From Bradyrhizobium sp. AT1 (GTDB lineage Bacteria; Pseudomonadota; Alphaproteobacteria; Rhizobiales; Xanthobacteraceae), in the NCBI RefSeq assembly GCF_001590795.1, contig NZ_JXDL01000001.1, forward strand, positions 6,470,909-6,534,908: a DNA stretch of 64,000 bases. The letters run 5' to 3'. Of the stretch, positions 29,974 through 38,098 are shown in pieces. The notes beneath the pieces were generated by a model. That model was not told the DNA's origin. It did not search any database and saw only the letters and a program-made list of their open reading frames with translations. The first letter of the stretch is position 1, and every line of letters starts with the position of its first letter. Position numbers and translations under genes: made by a program.

Positions 29974-31920
29974 TTACGCCATGCAGCGGAACAGAAGCGC
30001 CGGATCGCGGTCGGGATCGATACGCAACCTGATCCCGCCCCATTCGATGCGGGACTGTTCGCCGGTGAGGAGGTTTTCGAGTGTCGTCACATGGTGTCGC
30101 TGCCCGCCGGCGTCAACGGTGACGTCGCCGAGCGGCAGCCAGCATTCACGCACATGGCCGGAGAGGGCAATCACAATGAGGACGGTGTTGGCGGGCTCAG
30201 CCGCCTCCTTGACGAAGGCGATGGTCTCGCCGTCGTCGACGCCCAGAAAACGCAAATTCGCCGTTTGCTGGAGCGCGGCGTTGTCGTTGCGGATGCGGTT
30301 GAGTGCTGCAATATAGGCCTTGATGTTGCCGGGCTTGTCCCAGTCGCGCTGCTTGATCTGGTACTTCTCGGAATCCAGATATTCCTCGCGGCCGGGGATC
30401 GCCTCGTGCTCCAGCAGCTCGAATCCGCTGTAAACGCCGTAGCTGCCCGACAAGCTCGCCGCCAGCGCAACGCGCGACTTGAACGCCCAGGCGTCTCCGC
30501 TCTGGAGATGATAGGGCAGCAGGTCGGGCGTGTTGACGAACAGGTTCGGACGATAGAAGTCGCGCTCGGGATAGCGCGTCAGCTCACCGAGATATTGCTC
30601 CAGCTCCCACCTCGATGTGCGCCAGGGGAAATAGGTGAAGGACTGCGCAAAGCCGAGCTTGGCGAGACCCTTCATCAGCTTCGGCCGCGCAAACGTCTTG
30701 GAGAACAAGATCACGTGCGGATGCCGGCGGCGGATGTCGCGGATAAGCCAGTCCCAGAACGCGAGCGGCGCGGTGTCGTGATTGTCGATGGCGAAGATGG
30801 TGACACCATGGTCGATCCAGAACAGCATGGCATCGCGAAAGGCGTTCCACAGGCCGACGCGGTCGACCGAGGCGAAATCGGGGATCACGATGTCCGAATA
30901 GGGCCCGTCCGCCATCCGCACCGAGCGGTCCGGACGCCATTTGAACCATTCCGGATGCTGCGTCAGCCAGGGATGGTCCGGCGAGCATTGCACGGCGAAG
31001 TCCAGTGCAAGCTCGAGACCATACTCGAGGCACGTCGCGACCAGCGCGCGAAAATCCTCGATGGTGCCGAGCTCGGGATGCAGCGCATCGTGGCCGCCCT
31101 CGGCGGCGCCGATCGCGTAGGGCGAGCCGGGTTCGTTGTCGCTCGCCACCGGCGCATTGTTGCGGCCTTTGCGGCGGCTGTGGCCGATCGGGTGGATCGG
31201 CGCAAAATACAGCACGTCAAAACCCATAGCCGCGATATCAGGCACGCGTGCGATGCAGTCGCGGAGCGTGCCGTGCCGGCCGGGGATCCGGCTCTGGCTG
31301 CGCGGCATCATCTGATACCAGGCGCCGAACCGCGCTCTGTCACGATCGACGGCCAGCGGGAAGGGCTGTGAGCGGGTCAAATCGGGCCGGGACTGGCTCT
31401 CGGCCATGGCATCGCCGAGCTCGGTCGCAAGCAGCGAGGCGACGTCGCCGGTTTGCAGATAATCCTCGCATTGCCTGACGATGACCTCTGCTGCGGCCTG
31501 CGGCGCGCCATGCGCCTTGGTCAGGAGGCCGGCGCCCTCGATCGCATCGAGGCTGACATCGGCGCCGGTTCGCTGCTTGCGCGCGACGGCGTGGGACCAG
31601 GTGGCGAATTCATCGGTCCAGGCCTCGATCGCATAGGCATATTGGCCGGGCTCGACTGGCGTGAACGCACCGGACCAGCGGTCATTGCCATGATGAATCA
31701 TCGGCTCGCGCCGCCACTCCCGGTCCGGCTCAGGACGCCAGAGCAGCGCGGCGCTGACCACGGCCTCGCCATCGCGGTAAACATCGGCCCACACCTCGAC
31801 CCGTTCGCCCGCAATCCGCTTCACGGCGAAGCGGCCGCTATCGATCGCGGGATAGATGTCTTCGATGAGGAAAGCGCCGCCGGCTGCGGCACTTTCGACA
31901 GTTTGAATTGTCTTGTTCAC
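29974..31920 (-). CDS. GlgE-like maltosyltransferase homologue with altered catalytic residues
   Basis: 648 residues from the GTG at 31920. The whole GlgE architecture is present: N-terminal beta domain, then RARFGAWYQMMPRSQ, FAPIHPIGHSRRKGRNN, GGHDALHPELGTI, FAVQCSPDHPWL, KLGFAQSFTYFPWRTSRWEL, NLFVNTPDLL and EEYLDSEKYQIKQRDW. GlgE extends alpha-glucan from maltose-1-phosphate. In actinobacterial GlgE the catalytic region reads FRVDNPHTKP and LSEAFT/LAEAFT. Here it is FAIDNHDTAP (Asp379) and FSKTFA (Lys408): the nucleophile is kept, but the general acid Glu is Lys and the preceding Arg is Ala. The Asp-to-Lys spacing of 29 equals the Asp394-Glu423 spacing of the S. coelicolor enzyme. Normal GlgE activity is doubtful. 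No good ribosome site; an in-frame TTG at 31986 is an alternative start. Confidence 0.85.
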   Translation of the reverse strand: MNKTIQTVESAAAGGAFLIEDIYPAIDSGRFAVKRIAGERVEVWADVYRDGEAVVSAALLWRPEPDREWRREPMIHHGNDRWSGAFTPVEPGQYAYAIEAWTDEFATWSHAVARKQRTGADVSLDAIEGAGLLTKAHGAPQAAAEVIVRQCEDYLQTGDVASLLATELGDAMAESQSRPDLTRSQPFPLAVDRDRARFGAWYQMMPRSQSRIPGRHGTLRDCIARVPDIAAMGFDVLYFAPIHPIGHSRRKGRNNAPVASDNEPGSPYAIGAAEGGHDALHPELGTIEDFRALVATCLEYGLELALDFAVQCSPDHPWLTQHPEWFKWRPDRSVRMADGPYSDIVIPDFASVDRVGLWNAFRDAMLFWIDHGVTIFAIDNHDTAPLAFWDWLIRDIRRRHPHVILFSKTFARPKLMKGLAKLGFAQSFTYFPWRTSRWELEQYLGELTRYPERDFYRPNLFVNTPDLLPYHLQSGDAWAFKSRVALAASLSGSYGVYSGFELLEHEAIPGREEYLDSEKYQIKQRDWDKPGNIKAYIAALNRIRNDNAALQQTANLRFLGVDDGETIAFVKEAAEPANTVLIVIALSGHVRECWLPLGDVTVDAGGQRHHVTTLENLLTGEQSRIEWGGIRLRIDPDRDPALLFRCMA

Positions 31921-32121
31921 GGTGATGCCATTGACAAGAAAGCAGGAGCCCGTTTCCCTTGCCGGGAACCACGCTTGGTACCACAATAGAAAGCCGCTTG
32001 TGTGTCATTGGTTCCCAAGGGAACGGCAGGCGCGGCTCGCGACTTAACCTCGACTAAGCTCTTCCGCGACCTCTAGAATCGATGCCCCCGGCCAGAGAAT
32101 GGCCTGCAAGCTGCGTGCCGA
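31921..32121. other. Divergent promoter region between glgE-like gene and malQ, with palindrome
   Basis: About 200 bases that must drive the glucan/trehalose operon leftwards and malQ rightwards. At 32011-32024 lies GTTCCCAAGGGAAC, two GGGAAC half-sites facing each other around AA. Each strand thus carries a GGAAC, but 16/17 bases on there is GCTT/CTTT (minus) or GACT/ACTT (plus), not NGTT. It could be a regulator operator or degenerate EcfG -35 elements. A further GGGAAC occurs at 31964-31969. Confidence 0.4.
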
Positions 32122-34083
32122 ATGGATCTTTTAGCTCAAGCCCGGATCAAGGGCGTTCAATCCGAATTCATTGATGCCCTCGGAAAGCTGCGGGTCACCG
32201 ATCCCGTGGCCCTGAAGTCCATCCTCGATGCCCTGCCGGAGAAGCGGGTTTACCGCTTCGTCAGCGGGCCGGTGGTGATCCGCGCGCTCGGACATCCGCG
32301 CACGCAATTGGCGGCCATCGGCGCGCCGCCGCTGCGATGGAAACTGAGCGCAAACGGCAAATTGATCGCCCAGGGCGAGACGCGCGAGCCCGTGATCGCC
32401 TGGCCTGACGGCCTGCCGCTCGGCTATCACCGCCTGACGCTGACCGATGACAAAGGCGTGACGGAAGAGGTGCCGATGATCGTGGCGCCGGAGCGCGCCT
32501 TCGGCGGCGATTTCGACCGCGGCTGGCTGCTCGCCGTGCAGCTCTACAGCGTCCGCTCGAACCGCAATTGGGGCATCGGCGATTTCACCGACCTTGCCGA
32601 CCTCGTGCGGCTCGCCAAGCAGCTCGGGGCCGACGGCGTCGGGCTCAATCCGCTGCACGTCCTGTTCGACGACCACCCGGCCGATTGCAGCCCGTATTCG
32701 CCGAACAGCCGGCTGTTCCTCAATCCGCTCTATATCGACGTCGAGGCCATTCCCGAATTCTCGGCTGATTTCGTGCCCGACGCAGCCGCGACCGCCGCCC
32801 GTCTGCGCGAAGGTGATCGCGTGCCCTATGCCGACATGGCGGCGTTGAAATGGCTCGCCTTGCGCGCCGCGTTCAACAGCTTCGTGACCAGCGCGAGCGA
32901 GGCGCGCCGCAAGGCGTTCGACGCCTTCCGCGCCGAGCGCGCGCCGCTGCTGTCGCGCTTTGCCTGCTTCGAGGTGCTGCGTCATCGTTTCAACGCCCCG
33001 TGGTGGGAGTGGCCGGTGGAATGGCAGCAGCCGGACGAGGCCAAATGCGCCGGGCTGCGCAATGGCCCCGACAAGCGCGAGGTCGAGTTCGTCGAATTCG
33101 TGCAATGGACGGCGGATAGCCAGCTGCATGCCGCCAAGGAGCTCGCCAGCCAGCTCGGCATGCGCGTCGGGCTCTATCTCGACGTCGCCGTCGGCGTGCA
33201 GTCCAACGGCTTCGATGCCTGGAACGAGCAGATGGCGATCTCGCGCCATCTCGCCGTCGGCGCGCCGCCCGACGTGCTCAACACCGTCGGCCAGGATTGG
33301 GGCCTTGCCGGCTTCAACGCCGGCGGGCTGGAAGCGCAATCCTTCGTGCCGTTCGCCGACATGCTGGCGGCCTCGATGCGCCATGCCGGCGCGATCCGGC
33401 TCGATCACGTGCTCGGCTTGAAGCGGCTTTATCTCGTGCCGCGCGGCTTCAAGCCCGATAACGGCGCCTATGTGCAGATGCCGTTCGAGGCGCTGCTCGG
33501 CGCCGTGGCGCGCGAGAGCGCGGCCCACAAATGCATCGTGATCGGCGAGGACCTCGGCACCGTGCCGGAAGGTTTCCGCGAGATGATGCAGGATTTCGGC
33601 ATCTGGTCCTATCTCGTCATGATGTTCGAGCGCGACGATGCCGGCCATTTCCGCAACGTCGATCATTACCGGCCCAATGCGCTGGTCACGCTGAACACGC
33701 ACGATCTGTCGACCTATGCCGGCTGGCGCTCCTTTGGCGATCTCAAGATGAAGCGTTCGCTCGGGCTCGATCCCGGCGAGAACGACCAGGCGCGCTGGGA
33801 TGCGCTCGGCGCCCTCGACGAGATCCTGCGCCAGAACGGCATCAAGGCCAACGACCTCTATTCGGTGCTCGCCTTCCTGTCGCGCACGCCGTCGCGGCTG
33901 CTCGCGGTGTCGATGGAGGATCTGCTCGGCGTGATCGATCAACCCAACATTCCCGGGACGATCGACGAGCATCCGAACTGGCGCCAGCGCCTTCCCGTCG
34001 CGCTCGACAAGATCACCGCGAAGGTCGACCTCACGGCATTGCGAGCCGCGACGCGGGAACGCTCCTTGAACGGCGGGAGTTGA
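32122..34083 (+). CDS. malQ: 4-alpha-glucanotransferase MalQ (amylomaltase)
   Basis: 653 residues, GH77. It transfers maltodextrin segments between chains and releases glucose, recycling short dextrins left by GlgX and TreZ. An N-terminal beta extension (about 1-140) is followed by the amylomaltase barrel: RNWGIGDFTDLADLVRLAKQ, GLNPLHVLFDDHPADCSPYS, nucleophile Asp in AIRLDHVLGL, acid/base Glu in IGEDLGTVP and Asp in LNTHDLSTYAGW. ATG 32122. Followed 30 bases later by the GH15 gene on the same strand. Confidence 0.97.
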   Translation: MDLLAQARIKGVQSEFIDALGKLRVTDPVALKSILDALPEKRVYRFVSGPVVIRALGHPRTQLAAIGAPPLRWKLSANGKLIAQGETREPVIAWPDGLPLGYHRLTLTDDKGVTEEVPMIVAPERAFGGDFDRGWLLAVQLYSVRSNRNWGIGDFTDLADLVRLAKQLGADGVGLNPLHVLFDDHPADCSPYSPNSRLFLNPLYIDVEAIPEFSADFVPDAAATAARLREGDRVPYADMAALKWLALRAAFNSFVTSASEARRKAFDAFRAERAPLLSRFACFEVLRHRFNAPWWEWPVEWQQPDEAKCAGLRNGPDKREVEFVEFVQWTADSQLHAAKELASQLGMRVGLYLDVAVGVQSNGFDAWNEQMAISRHLAVGAPPDVLNTVGQDWGLAGFNAGGLEAQSFVPFADMLAASMRHAGAIRLDHVLGLKRLYLVPRGFKPDNGAYVQMPFEALLGAVARESAAHKCIVIGEDLGTVPEGFREMMQDFGIWSYLVMMFERDDAGHFRNVDHYRPNALVTLNTHDLSTYAGWRSFGDLKMKRSLGLDPGENDQARWDALGALDEILRQNGIKANDLYSVLAFLSRTPSRLLAVSMEDLLGVIDQPNIPGTIDEHPNWRQRLPVALDKITAKVDLTALRAATRERSLNGGS

Positions 34084-34113
34084 CCGGCCGGGCTTCTCCA
34101 GGGTCGAACGACA

Positions 34114-35913
34114 TTGTCTCAGAGGATCGAGGACTACGCGCTGATCGGCGATTGCGAGACCGCGGCGCTGGTCGGGCGCAACGGCTCGATCGACTGGCTG
34201 TGCTGGCCGGCCTTCGATTCCGATGCGTGCTTCGCCGCGATCCTCGGCACGCACAAGAACGGCCGCTGGCTGATCGCACCGAGCGAGGACGTCACCAGGA
34301 CATCGCGGCGCTATCTTGGCGACACTCTCATCCTCGAGACCCGCTTTGAAACGAAGAGCGGCACCATCGCGCTGATCGACTTCATGCCGCCGCGCGGCAA
34401 GGCGTCCGACATCGTGCGGCTGGTGCGCGGCCTCGATGGCGCGGTGAAGATGCGGATGGAGCTCGTCATCCGCTTCGGCTTCGGCGCCGATATTCCCTGG
34501 GTGCGGCGGATCGATCATTCGCTGATGGCCATCGCCGGCCAGGATATGACCGTGCTGCGCACGCCTGTCGAGACTCGCGGAGAGGATCTGACCACGGTCT
34601 CCGACTTCGAGGTGAAGGCCGGCGAGACCGTGCCGTTCGTGTTGACCTACGGCCCTTCGCATCTCGATCCGCCCAAGCCGATCGACCCGGAGATCGCGCT
34701 TGGGGACACCGAGCAATTCTGGAAGGACTGGTGCGGCCATTGCACGCGTGACGGCGATTATCGCGACCTGATCATGCGCTCGCTGATCACGCTGAAGGCG
34801 CTGACGTTCGGCCCGACCGGCGGCATCGTCGCGGCGCCCACCACGTCCTTGCCGGAGAAGCTCGGCGGCAGCAGGAATTGGGATTACCGCTTCTGCTGGC
34901 TGCGCGATGCCACCTTCACGCTGCTGGCGCTGATGAACTCGGGTTACACCGAGGAAGCCTCGGCCTGGCACAATTGGCTGCTGCGTGCGGCGGCCGGCTC
35001 GCCGGCGAACATGCAGATCATGTACGGCATCTGGGGCCAGCGCCGGCTCCTGGAATGGGAGGCCGGCTGGCTCGACGGCTATGAGGGCGCAAAGCCCGTG
35101 CGCGTCGGCAATGCCGCGCATGCGCAGCTCCAGCTCGACGTCTATGGCGAGCTGATCGACGCCTTCCACCAGTCGCGCATGGCCAAGCTCAAGCTTGACG
35201 AGGAGACCTGGGCGCTGGAATGCGCGGTGCTCAATCATCTCGCCGAAGTCTGGGACCGGCCCGATCACGGCATCTGGGAGCGGCGCGGCGAGCCGAAGCA
35301 CTATGTTTTCTCCAAGGTCATGACCTGGGTCGCGTTCGACCGCGGCATCAAGAGCGCCGAGACCTTCGGCTTCAAGGCGCCGTTGTTGCACTGGCGCACC
35401 TTGCGAGAAGCGATTCATCGCGACGTCTGCAACAGGGGATTTGACGCGGAGGAAAACGCCTTTGTCGAATCCTATGGCACGAAACTGCTCGATGCATCCG
35501 TGCTCCTACTGCCGGCGGTCGGCTTCCTGCCGGCGGACGATCCACGCATCCGCGGCACCATCGCGGCGGTCGAGACACGCCTGATGCGAGACGGCTTCGT
35601 GCTGCGGCACGATCCGCGCGAATTGCCCGCGGACCAGCCGCCGCTCGAAGGCGCGTTCCTGGCCTGCACGTTGTGGCTGGCTGATGCCCATGTGCTGTCG
35701 GGCGATCTGGACAAGGCGCAAGGCTTGCTCGACCGCGTAGCCGGCATCGCGAACGACGTCGGTCTCTTGGCCGAGGAATATGATTCAGTCGCCCGGCGCC
35801 AGACCGGAAATTTCCCGCAGGCGCTGACCCACATCGCTCTGATCAACACCGCGCAAAATCTGTCGGCGGCAAGGGAGAAGAGCGAGAAGCCGGCGATGCA
35901 GCGGTCGAAGTAG
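34114..35913 (+). CDS. Glycoside hydrolase family 15 protein (glucoamylase/trehalase-like)
   Basis: 599 residues. N-terminal trehalase-like beta domain (RIEDYALIGDCETAALVGRN, GSIDWLCWPAFDSDACFAAI), then the GH15 (alpha/alpha)6 barrel: GGSRNWDYRFCWLRDATFTL, GHYVF-type stretch KHYVFSKVMTWVAFDRG, ETWALECAV and the C-terminal catalytic base region LLAEEYD. Bacterial relatives hydrolyse alpha-glucosidic bonds; trehalase-type members exist, so trehalose turnover is a fair guess from the context but not shown. The start appears to be TTG at 34114 because family members begin exactly with the RIEDYALIGD segment. Confidence 0.9.
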   Translation: MSQRIEDYALIGDCETAALVGRNGSIDWLCWPAFDSDACFAAILGTHKNGRWLIAPSEDVTRTSRRYLGDTLILETRFETKSGTIALIDFMPPRGKASDIVRLVRGLDGAVKMRMELVIRFGFGADIPWVRRIDHSLMAIAGQDMTVLRTPVETRGEDLTTVSDFEVKAGETVPFVLTYGPSHLDPPKPIDPEIALGDTEQFWKDWCGHCTRDGDYRDLIMRSLITLKALTFGPTGGIVAAPTTSLPEKLGGSRNWDYRFCWLRDATFTLLALMNSGYTEEASAWHNWLLRAAAGSPANMQIMYGIWGQRRLLEWEAGWLDGYEGAKPVRVGNAAHAQLQLDVYGELIDAFHQSRMAKLKLDEETWALECAVLNHLAEVWDRPDHGIWERRGEPKHYVFSKVMTWVAFDRGIKSAETFGFKAPLLHWRTLREAIHRDVCNRGFDAEENAFVESYGTKLLDASVLLLPAVGFLPADDPRIRGTIAAVETRLMRDGFVLRHDPRELPADQPPLEGAFLACTLWLADAHVLSGDLDKAQGLLDRVAGIANDVGLLAEEYDSVARRQTGNFPQALTHIALINTAQNLSAAREKSEKPAMQRSK

Positions 35914-35932
35914 ATCGGTGAGGCGGGCTCTT

Positions 35933-35956
35933 CACCTCTCCCGCTGGGGAGAGGTG
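35933..35956. terminator. Hairpin between convergent GH15 and HAD genes
   Basis: CACCTCTCCC and GGGGAGAGGTG form a ten-pair stem with a short loop (35933-35956), 20 bases after the GH15 stop and before the convergent HAD phosphatase stop. There is no T-run; it probably serves both strands. Confidence 0.5.
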
Positions 35957-35993
35957 GGTACGGAGCGGCAAGCGAAAGTTGAAGCCGTCAGCC

Positions 35994-36806
35994 TCAACCC
36001 ACCCCATTCCGCTTCAAGATCATCTCCATCGCCTCGGCAAAACCGTCCTGCTCGTTGCTCGCGGTGACGTGCGTCGCCTGGTCCTTGACGTTGTCGGCGG
36101 CATTGCCCATGGCGATCGAGACGCCGCTGACCGCGAACATCGCGAGGTCGTTCTGCATGTCGCCGATGGTGGCGACGGCGCTGGTCGCAATCCCCAGGCG
36201 CCTGGCCATGGCTTCGACGAACGTGCCCTTGTTGAAGCCGGGCGGGGTGATGTCGAGATAATAGGTCTGCGAGCGCACGGCGGTGGCCTCAGCGCCGAGT
36301 GCGTCCTGCATCGCCTTCTCGCAAGCCGCAAGGCCGGCGGCATCGGCGCTGGCGCCGACGATCTTGCAGGCGCTGGCGAGATACGGCGAGAAATCCGTGA
36401 CGATGGTGGGATCGGAGCGGATCGTATGCTGCTCGTGCGCGACGTACTTGCCGCCGGGATTGTCGATCAGCCATTTGTCGGTGGTGAAGAGCCAGATGTC
36501 GGCGCCGAACTCGCGAAGGATCTGCAAGGCGCGCTCGGCCGCTCCGGCCGGGATCAGATGCTGCTCGACCGGCCTCATCTCGGGATCGACAATCGAGGAT
36601 CCGTTGAACGGGCCGACCGGCAGCCAAAGCGCCAGCGGCTCGATCAGAAAGCGCATGCCGATGGCGGGACGGCTGGAGGTGATGGTGAAGCCGATGCCGG
36701 CCTTGTGCAGCCGCTGCACTGCGGACCTGGCGCGCTCGGTCAGCGTCTTGTCCTTGGTCAGCAGCGTGCCGTCGACGTCGGAGACCACGAGTGAGATTTG
36801 CGTCAT
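35994..36806 (-). CDS. HAD superfamily (Cof-type) phosphatase
   Basis: 270 residues. HAD motif I SDVDGTLL carries nucleophile Asp10 and Asp12, motif II is FTITSSRP, Lys is in the FNKG region and motif III/IV is IGDMQNDLAMF. A C2-type cap (about 85-185) makes it a Cof/YbiV-type sugar-phosphate phosphatase; the substrate cannot be told. Last gene of the pentose-phosphate operon, 25 bases after gntK, so a phosphorylated sugar or sugar acid is likely (inference). Confidence 0.9.
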   Translation of the reverse strand: MTQISLVVSDVDGTLLTKDKTLTERARSAVQRLHKAGIGFTITSSRPAIGMRFLIEPLALWLPVGPFNGSSIVDPEMRPVEQHLIPAGAAERALQILREFGADIWLFTTDKWLIDNPGGKYVAHEQHTIRSDPTIVTDFSPYLASACKIVGASADAAGLAACEKAMQDALGAEATAVRSQTYYLDITPPGFNKGTFVEAMARRLGIATSAVATIGDMQNDLAMFAVSGVSIAMGNAADNVKDQATHVTASNEQDGFAEAMEMILKRNGVG

Positions 36807-36831
36807 GGCAGGACCTAGCGTTCCTCTTGCC

Positions 36832-37362
36832 TCAGCGTTTCGCGCTGGCCAGTTTCAGTTGCCGCACGATGCCGTCGACGATCGCCTCCACGGTCTCGTC
36901 GATCGAGACAGTGATGACGTGCTCGCCCGCCTCCGGCGGCTCCAGCGTGTCGAACTGGCTCGTCAGCAGCCCGGGCGGCATGAAATGGCCCTTGCGCTGC
37001 GCGAGCCGTTCGGCGATCAGCTCTTTCGTGCCCTTCAGGAAGACGAAGCGGACGTCGTCGCGTCCGCGCAGCAGCACGTCGCGATAGGTGTGTTTCAGCG
37101 CCGAGCAGGCGATGATGATGTGACCACCTTGTCCGCAGACCCGCTCGATCTCGTCGGCGATGGCGTTGAGCCAGGGCCAGCGGTCCTCGTCAGTGAGGGG
37201 ATGGCCGGCCCGCATCTTCTCGACATTGCTGGCGGGATGGAAGCTGTCGCCGTCCTCGAAACGCCAGCCGAGCCGCTGGCCGAGCGCTTCCGCGATCGTG
37301 CTCTTGCCCGAGCCCGACACGCCCATCACGATCAATGCACAAGGTACTTCAACGCCCGCCAC
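36832..37362 (-). CDS. gntK: Gluconokinase
   Basis: 176 residues, normal for GntK. ATP-dependent phosphorylation of gluconate to 6-phosphogluconate. Walker A GVSGSGKST (residues 14-22), the GntK motif EDGDSFHPASNVEKMRAGHP, ACSALKHTYRD and GHFMPPGLLTSQFDTLE. The start is GTG 37362 with GGAGGG six bases upstream, overlapping the end of pgl by 14 bases; the frame upstream of it is pgl shadow. The product feeds gnd in the same operon. Confidence 0.95.
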   Translation of the reverse strand: MAGVEVPCALIVMGVSGSGKSTIAEALGQRLGWRFEDGDSFHPASNVEKMRAGHPLTDEDRWPWLNAIADEIERVCGQGGHIIIACSALKHTYRDVLLRGRDDVRFVFLKGTKELIAERLAQRKGHFMPPGLLTSQFDTLEPPEAGEHVITVSIDETVEAIVDGIVRQLKLASAKR

Positions 37363-38098
37363 GAATTCCCTCCGGAAGCGCGGCCCTGTCGACCAGCCAG
37401 ACGGTCTCACCCTTCGAGCGCGCGCGTAACGCCGGCAGAGTCTCGCCATTGAGCAGGCGCGTCAAGATCGGTTGCTTGTCGTGGCCGGCAATCTCGAACA
37501 GCATTTCGTAGCACGACGCGAGGACGGGCAGCGTGAGCGACACCCGCGGCACGAAGGGCGCGACATTGGCCTTGGGCACCCCGACGACCCAGCGTTCGGT
37601 CTCCTCGATTTCGGGGAAGCCGGGAAACAGCGAGGCGGTGTGGCCGTCCGGTCCCGCACCCATCAGGACGAGGTCGAACAGCGGCCGCGCCTGATCGAGG
37701 TCTTCGGCGCCGTAAAAGGCCTGCAGCTCGCGCGCATAGGCCTCGGCGCTGCGATCGGGATCGTCGGCGGTGGTCGGGATCGGATGGACATGGCCGGAGG
37801 GCGCATCGCGGTCGAGAAACGTCGCGCGCGCGACCGCCATGTTGTTGAGAGGATCGCTCTCGGGAACGAAGCGCTCGTCACCGATGAACCAGTGCACGCG
37901 CTGCCACGGGATCTTGCCGCGATACGCATCGCTGCCGAGCAGTTCATAGAGCTTCTTCGGGCTGGAGCCGCCGGTGAGGCAGATTGCGATGCGGCCGGGA
38001 TTGGCTGCGATCCGCGCCATCACCCGCTCTGCCGCGGACCGTGCCAGCGCCTCCGCGTCGGCGGCAACGATCAGCTTCGGCTGTGCTGTGCCCGTCAC
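37349..38098 (-). CDS. pgl: 6-phosphogluconolactonase
   Basis: 249 residues, NagB/DevB fold. Hydrolyses 6-phosphogluconolactone, the zwf product. Motifs CLTGGSSPKKLYELL, FIGDERFVPESDPLNNMAVA and LMGAGPDGHTASLFPG. GTG start overlapping the zwf stop as GTGA, so translation is coupled. Confidence 0.96.
   Translation of the reverse strand: MTGTAQPKLIVAADAEALARSAAERVMARIAANPGRIAICLTGGSSPKKLYELLGSDAYRGKIPWQRVHWFIGDERFVPESDPLNNMAVARATFLDRDAPSGHVHPIPTTADDPDRSAEAYARELQAFYGAEDLDQARPLFDLVLMGAGPDGHTASLFPGFPEIEETERWVVGVPKANVAPFVPRVSLTLPVLASCYEMLFEIAGHDKQPILTRLLNGETLPALRARSKGETVWLVDRAALPEGIRGGR

Noticed and set aside
31991..32015. EcfG promoter for the glgE-like operon (GGAAC-N16-GCTT on the minus strand)
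   Set aside because: The -10 is GCTT or CTTT depending on spacing, lacking the GTT that defines the element.
32131..35418. Antisense open frame of over 1000 codons opposite malQ and the GH15 gene
   Set aside because: Same compositional effect; no motif, and both plus-strand enzymes are complete.
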